Shown: one piece after another, positions 58,586 through 64,000 of the stretch
How the letters are laid out: every line of letters starts with the position of its first letter
How positions within the stretch are numbered: position 1 is the stretch's first letter
Assembly (NCBI GenBank): GCA_002102555.1
Contig: MCFL01000007.1
Location: 62,001 to 126,000, forward strand
Source: Catenaria anguillulae PL171
Lineage: Eukaryota; Blastocladiomycota; Blastocladiomycetes; Blastocladiales; Catenariaceae
Length of the DNA: 64,000 nucleotides
Direction: 5' to 3'
Made by a program: the position numbers and the translations under genes
The notes under the pieces: generated by a model
What the model saw: the letters and a program-made list of their open reading frames with translations, nothing else
Database searches by the model: none
Told to the model about the DNA's origin: nothing

Positions 58586-59146
58586 TCAATCACTTCGTTC
58601 GCTGCTCTGTTCCCCTGATTCCTCTCCATTGTCTGGCGATTTCCCACCCTCGCCTTCCTTAGAGCTCTCACACATCTTGCTCCTGGCAGCAATGCTTGAA
58701 GAAGAAAAGTACTTGAGCAACGTATTGGCCTGCTTACCTATGCCACTGTCCTTCTTTCCCCCAGCGCCACTTCGACTCTTTGACTTGGTCACTTTGCCGG
58801 CAACAACGGTATCCAATCCCGCGGGTGGTGTTGGCGACGCAGAGCTCGCCTTGCTGTTGGTTCTGGAGGGTGATCGAGGTGGAGGCAAAGGTGACGGAGG
58901 ACGTGGCGGGGCAGGTAGTTCGGTCAGGTAGTAGAGGCGGCGAGAGTCGGTGGATGGAAGTGGTGGGGAATCGGGAACGACTATGTGGCCATCGTCGTCG
59001 TCGTCGGATATCCTGTCAGTTGAGTACGATCTATGGACGGCAGTTGATGCCCGACTCAGAACATGAGCGGGCTCAGCGGGTGGTGGTGATGATGGTGCGT
59101 GTGCCGCGGTCGGCGCACGGTCGAATGAGGTGAGAAAGTGAGACAT
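58586..59146 (-). CDS. Small disordered protein, unknown
   Basis: One open frame of 186 residues. No family recognised. It starts MSHFLTSFDRAPTAAHAP, is rich in Pro, Ser and acidic residues, has a poly-Asp stretch (ISDDDDDGHIVVPDSPPLP) and a basic segment (KVTKSKSRSGAGGKK) that could be a nuclear signal, and then one ordered-looking piece, KQANTLLKYFSSSS, which resembles a degenerate PCNA-interacting motif. The end is Glu/Ser-rich. Composition bias and a clean frame make it a likely gene; function unknown. It is divergent from the carrier gene. Confidence 0.55.
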   Translation of the reverse strand: MSHFLTSFDRAPTAAHAPSSPPPAEPAHVLSRASTAVHRSYSTDRISDDDDDGHIVVPDSPPLPSTDSRRLYYLTELPAPPRPPSPLPPPRSPSRTNSKASSASPTPPAGLDTVVAGKVTKSKSRSGAGGKKDSGIGKQANTLLKYFSSSSIAARSKMCESSKEGEGGKSPDNGEESGEQSSERSD

Positions 59147-59415
59147 GGTGCCGGCAATTGCAAAGGCAGTTGATTCTGTGGGAGAAATGCGTGGAGCGAA
59201 TCGAATCTGCGGCAGTACTCATACGTCTGCATCGTGCTGTTTCATTTCCACATGGTACATGAAGCCGCTGCAATGTCAACCAAGGAGTCATTGCCCGCGT
59301 GTCGTCGCTGTTGTCTTCAAGTTGCACCCGCCATTGGTCTCAACCTCAACGCAGCCAACAATATTGCGAGCTCTCTCTACTTCACCTCAATGAACCTGTT
59401 CCACACGTGCCTTCC
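59147..59415. promoter_or_regulatory. Divergent promoter, small protein / mitochondrial carrier
   Basis: 269 bases between divergent start codons. No TATA box seen. Confidence 0.4.
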
Positions 59416-60830
59416 ATGAATGCCGCCTCGTCGTCGCTGCCATCAACGGCCACCTCGACAACCGCCCAACTGGAGGCCCCACCAGCATTGCCGCCAAGCA
59501 ATGCCCTCGGCCAGCCTGCCTCGGCCGCGAGCACAAGCAGTGGCATGACCATTCGCGGATTCCTTGTTGGTGTCGCCACCGGAGCAACCAAGCTGGTAAG
59601 TGTTTTTGGCAATCTGAATATAGCGCGGGCACACGGATCGAATCCCTGCCATCCGCCGTGAGGACTACGCACTGACTCGACTCGTCGCGAAATACTACGA
59701 CTAGGCTGTTGGCCATCCAGTATGTAGTGACCTCTCATTGTCAGCGATGCACGCCGCCAACTGATCGATACCTTTTTCTCCCTTGCTGGCGAGCAGTTTG
59801 ATACCATTAAAGTCAGGCTTCAAACCGAGGGCAAGAGTGGCCGATTCGGCGGCGCGCTTGACTGCGTACGCAAGACGATAGCACGAGTACATTTCAATTC
59901 ATGCCTTCCCCTTGGCTGGTTTGCCTCTTGCAGGACGGGTCTCTTACTGTGTGTTCTGCCTTTGCGCTCGCAATAGGAAGGCATTCGCGGGCTGTACAAG
60001 GGTGCAACGCCACCGCTTCTTGGTTGGGCACTTGTATGTTCGGCTCCGTTTTGCTTGCTGCATTCTGTCGATGGACCTGACCGCCATTTTCGCTTCTGGG
60101 GACAGATGGACTCTGTCCAGCTCGGGACGCTCACAAACTTGCGCATCTTGCAACAATCCGACCCAAATACCCCACTCACTGTTGGCCAACACGCCCTTGC
60201 CGGCCTTGGCGCCGGTGCCACCGTGTCGCTTGTCGCCACCCCTGTCGAGTTTCTCAAAGCCAAGCTTCAAGTGCAATATGGCGATGCTGCCACAACCCGC
60301 TTTCGCGGGCCCGTCGACTGCGTTAAGCAAGTGATTCGATCTCACAAGTGGGGAATTCTCGGACTCTGGGCACAGTTGCCCGCGACGTTGCTTTTCAGGT
60401 CCAATTTCTGGCTTCTCTGGGGATCCTACGAGGTATTTACGCAGCAGTTGAGACATTGGCATGTTGGTGAGGCATGGATCCCGTTCTTGGCTGGCGGGTT
60501 GGCCGCAAATGCGTTCTGGGCAGTGTCGTTTCCTGCCGGTACGTTGCCCCGCTTTCATTCACGGGTCCTGTCTTTGGTGAATGCTCTTGACACTTGCCAC
60601 TGCCGCCTAAATAGATGTCATCAAAAACCGCATGATGACGCAGCCGCTCGTTCCACCTTCGCCCAACCCGTATCGGTCAATTGCCTCCACGGCAAGGCAC
60701 ATTTACGCAACCGAAGGGGCGAGGGGCTTTTCCGAGGTTCGTCACTTGCCAACTTCGATCCTTTCCAACAAATGGGGCAGCACTCATTGTTTTCGAGTTC
60801 TTGAATCGGGAGCTCGCAGATTGGGTTTGA
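59416..60830 (+). CDS. Mitochondrial carrier (SLC25 family), substrate unknown
   Basis: Inner-membrane metabolite exchanger. Exons: 59416-59595, 59705-59719 (15 nt), 59797-59886, 59977-60033, 60106-60538, 60615-60830; about 330 residues. Three repeats with signatures HPFDTIKVRLQ, TPVEFLKAKLQ and PADVIKNRMM, plus EGIRGLYKGATPPLLGW. The second PxD/E variant (PVE) and GWALMDSV give no sure substrate; an amino-acid or acylcarnitine-like subgroup is possible. In the last exon the conserved frame slips twice (near 60728 and 60752) as if a base were missing each time, after which LRSFPTNGAALIVFEFLNRE, the standard carrier ending, continues to TGA 60830. The 15-nt exon encodes AVGHP, half of the first signature. 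Confidence 0.9.
59705..59719 (+). other. 15-nt microexon of the carrier
   Basis: Flanked by CTAG and GTATGT; encodes AVGHP, the start of the HPFDTIKVRLQ signature. Both neighbouring exons are in phase 0. Confidence 0.85.
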
Positions 60831-60956
60831 ATCAAAGGGTAAAATCAATTGCAACTGATCACTGAATACAGGTACATTCCATACGGACAAAACGGACGAC
60901 TGTCAAAACAACGATCGAAACATATACAACGAACGGCTTTCCCTATTTACACCCAC

Positions 60957-63779
60957 TCACAGCCACTCGCTCACTTGGCTCAACAACCGGTGGCCATTGG
61001 TCTGCCCCTCGTTCTCCCGAGCAGCCTCCTGACTCCCAGCACCGGCATCCATATTGTCATTTCCGGCCTGCTGATACTCGATAAACCTCCCCAGAGCCTT
61101 GTTCAATGTGCCCCATGTCGCACATGCAAACTGCGTCCGAACCTTTTCCTTTGCCGTCGCGTCCATATGCACCAGAGCTGTTGCAAGCACAACGGCGGCA
61201 AACGACGAAATCACGCCCGTCGCCATGGATGGCACAGGAGAGGGTGACGTTTCATTCGCTTCGGGCTCGGGTTCGGGTGCCAGTCCGCGTTCAACAACAC
61301 CAACGAGGGAATCGACGTGCATCTCCGCCAACACTTTGCCGACAATCTCTGGTGCACCTTCTGCCAGGTTCAACAAGAGACCGACAGCAACGAGGTTGGG
61401 GTTGGACCGGTCCGAAAGCGACGCAACGGCGTCCATGTCCGCACCCATGGGCTGTGACTGGCTCGACTGCGAATACCCCCCCGCGCTCCCCGTGACCGCT
61501 CCTCGCACGGTCCCACATTGGCCGCTCGTCACATTCCGGTGCACGGCAACCCACACGGGATCCACACTCAGCGGGCCAGTCAACATACTCAGTCCAACAG
61601 CCGCCAGCCCAACAACAACCTCGCCATTGTCGGCCTTCACAAGCGCATCAATCGCCAAGGGCTCGGCATGCGTGACATTAATCACAACCCGAAGGGTCGT
61701 CAACACGGCCGCCGCCAACTCTGCCTCATCTGTATCCCACTCACCACAGTGCACTCGCGCTGCCTCTTGTTGCCCGACACTTTGCATGCTAGCACTTGAT
61801 GCGCGCGCTCTGCGAATTGCGCCAACGCGACAATTCCATCGCTTTCGCGCGAGAATGCCTTGGCCACCGCCGTGGATTCGAACGAGAGCTGGTCGAGCAA
61901 GCCCACAATGTGCTCGAGGTATGCGCCCGATGTCCAATCGGTCACGTTGAGGCCGTGCGCCAGGGTGCTTTGGATCAGCGCCGAGACTTGGGTCGTGTCC
62001 ATGGCACACGCGACGGTGGCGGGTGCGAGGAGAGCGAGCTTGTGGACGTTGGTAATCCACAAGAGGCGCGCAGAGAGCATGTCAGGCGGGATTGACAGCG
62101 AGTCTGCAAGGGTGTGCAAGTCCGAGAGAATGACGCGCGCTTGCTTCGAATCTGCGGCAATGGGCGCAGAGATGGGAGTGGTGTTGGATAAAGTCGCCGT
62201 GAGGTGCGACTGGAACAGGTGTTTGTCGATAGCAAGGGACTCGACGGCGACATGCTGAATGTCTGGGTCGGCAAGAATGGCGTGGACGGTAAGGAGAAAA
62301 CAGAGCACGATGATCTAGGTTCGTGTGACATGGCATTGAGTCAGCCACGGTACGTAATCGGGGAGCAAGATACTACTGGATCAGAGTCGGTGGAAAGGGC
62401 ACCCAAGAGTAATGCGAGCGAATTGTTTGATGCGAGCTTGCGGCGTTGGGCCGGTTTGGAAAGTTTTCGCAATAAATCCAACGCGCTAATCGAAAAAAAA
62501 AAAAAAAAAAAAGAGTCAGCTCACGGACAAGCGTTAAACAGTATGGGCACAAACGAAAGACCGTACGAGTACTGCCTCAATGTCAATGGCTGTGATGCAT
62601 CCAGACCTTGTGCCAAAAACTCGGCCTCCTCGGTGATCCGTCGATTCTCACCGGCCTCGCGCATTTCGTGCAACGTACGAATTTCAACAGGCGTTCCCGC
62701 GCTTCCTTGAGAGTCAAATGGCTGAACAAACAAAGCATTGGTCAATAGGTCTATACTGAGCCGAGTACGCAGACAATGAAGCAACCTACATCGGGAAAAG
62801 GATCTGCATCTAATCCGACGCTCCCCGCCGGCGCGGGCTTCTTGTTCGGTGGCGCAGAGACGATGTCCATGGATGCCTTGCGCTTGAGCGGCTTGACGAT
62901 CAGGATTGGTTCTTGCGCAAGAGGCGAATGGATCTCGTCTTGCTCCTCGTCCGAATCAAAAAAGTTGCCCAGCACCTGGGATTCGGAGCGTGGAATGGCC
63001 AGCCGAGCAGGGGCAGGTTGGGGGCCGGGGGGCCGACTCGTCAGAACGGACGGAGCGGCGGAGGATGGCGAGTGCGCGGGCAAAGGTTCTGCAATGCCAA
63101 ATGCAATTGCATCAAGGTCTGACGTTGAGATGGGTTCGAGCTGAAGAGACGGGGTAAGAGTGGTTTTGGAGCAACAGGCGCGGGTGGTGCAGATGACGGC
63201 TGTGCGACAGGTGAACTTTCTTCAATGGAAGTTTCGGGTGTGTTGCGGCCCTGAGGCGGTCGAGGAACTTTGGTTGCTCCTGGAGGCAGGGACGCTGATA
63301 TCAGCGACTCAGGAATGGTAACTGCCTTTCTGACGCGCTTGGGAGGCGGGTCTGCAGGCGATTCCTCTGCGTCGAATGCAAATGGGTCCGACCGTAAGCG
63401 CCGCAGATCCTTCTTCGACGTGGAAACAGTTGACTTGTCTTTGGTTACCGACGGTGGCAACGTGCGATTGCGCGTCTTTGGCGTGGCGGTCGGAGAGACA
63501 TTGTCGGTCACCATTGGGTCTTCGAAACCAAAGGATACATTGCTGGAGCGCCGTGGAGCGCGGCGGGACGAGGTGGCGGTTTCAGCTGGAGCAGAGGTGC
63601 CTGTGTCTGATGCATCGGGCTCGTCCTCCTGAGAAGAGGAAGCGGAAGCAGAAGCGGAAGATGGAGCAGACTGAGTGGGAGATGCATTGTGGTAGCTGTT
63701 TTCATGAACCACGGTGTCGTCGGGTTGGCTGATGAGCACGGCGGCCGTACTTGCGAGCCGGTTGGAGTTCGTCCGACAT
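60957..63779 (-). CDS. WAPL: WAPL-like cohesin release factor
   Basis: Removes cohesin from chromosomes with Pds5. The first part (63779-62790) is disordered, with KYGRR near the start as in the WAPL amino end, a nuclear-type KPLKRK, and SQVLGNFFDSDEEQDE. Exons then at 62721-62573, 62485-62374 and 62314-60957 encode the WAPL helical domain: REAGENRRITEEAEFLAQGL, QPLTLRHALDLLRKLSKPAQ, VLCFLLTVHAILADPDIQH, then TTLRVVINVTHAEPLA and VAVGLLLNLAEG, which match the order of conserved WAPL blocks. The intron 62572-62486 has a 20-T tract. The frame slips near 63735, 63120 and 61780, again as if bases were missing. An alternative start is ATG 63913 with a short leader. Confidence 0.75.
62486..62572 (-). 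other. WAPL intron with 20-base polypyrimidine tract
   Basis: Reading the minus strand: GTACTC donor, GAGCTGAC branchpoint candidate, 20 T (62512-62493), then CGATTAG. Other introns here have no comparable T run. Confidence 0.8.
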
Positions 63780-64000
63780 ACTGAATGCAGAACAGGAGAG
63801 GGATGAGGACGGCTTGGGTCAGGCAACGAATGAACCTTACGAAGTAGTAGTAGAGGTAATTTTGTGTTGAATGCTGTGAGTATCAGCTTGATGACATTTG
63901 CCGGGCGGTCCATAGACTGCGTTTAATCCACTCGCGATCGTATAACGGACCATTCTTTGCTCAGTTGCACAAATGGATCTGCAGTAGGCCGCCGATTCCT

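Overview
This is nuclear DNA of a fungus: 22 intron-bearing protein genes, mostly on the minus strand, in about 64 kb. Introns are short (roughly 40-220 nt, mostly 60-95), GT...AG, often with GTACGT or GTATGT donors, and coding DNA is GC-rich. The mRNA guanylyltransferase has the fungal stand-alone architecture. The set also holds genes that Dikarya usually lack: copine, an HRI-type eIF2alpha kinase, the RZZ subunit Zwilch and a von Willebrand D surface protein. That points to an early-diverging zoosporic fungus (Blastocladiomycota- or chytrid-like). The placement is inference from gene content. I see no tRNA, rRNA, CRISPR array or transposon.

Layout. 1-14 kb: FAD monooxygenase (minus, cut by the window edge), branchpoint-binding protein SF1 (plus), copine (minus), eIF3a (plus), membrane RING-H2 protein (plus), mitochondrial aldehyde dehydrogenase (minus). 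15-24 kb: HRI kinase (plus), mRNA capping guanylyltransferase (minus), CaMK-like kinase (minus). 25-33 kb: single-pass membrane protein with a PPxY motif, mucin-like von Willebrand D protein, ATG4 protease (all minus). 33-44 kb: a possible TRM82-like WD protein (minus), M3 metallopeptidase (plus), Zwilch (plus), secreted App1-like phosphatase (minus), universal stress protein (minus). 45-64 kb: full-length MDR-type ABC transporter (minus), a very long disordered protein kinase (minus), a small disordered protein (minus), mitochondrial carrier (plus), WAPL cohesin-release factor (minus).

The genes are housekeeping and signalling functions, not an operon or island. They do touch shared processes: translation initiation and its stress control (eIF3a, HRI), mRNA processing (SF1, capping enzyme), chromosome segregation (Zwilch, WAPL), Ca2+ signalling (copine, CaMK) and proteolysis (ATG4, M3 peptidase).

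The most striking sequence-level feature is a set of loci whose conserved reading frame keeps jumping, nearly always in the direction of one missing base: ALDH, the HRI amino-terminal region, the capping-enzyme tail, the WD protein, Zwilch (one site), the 50.6-56.7 kb kinase, the end of the carrier, and WAPL. About 18 kb of other coding sequence shows no such jump. Patchy consensus error is the simplest explanation. Annotations of those loci give the gene span, not a clean reading frame. Exon coordinates elsewhere were fixed by hand from splice consensus, phase and family conservation.
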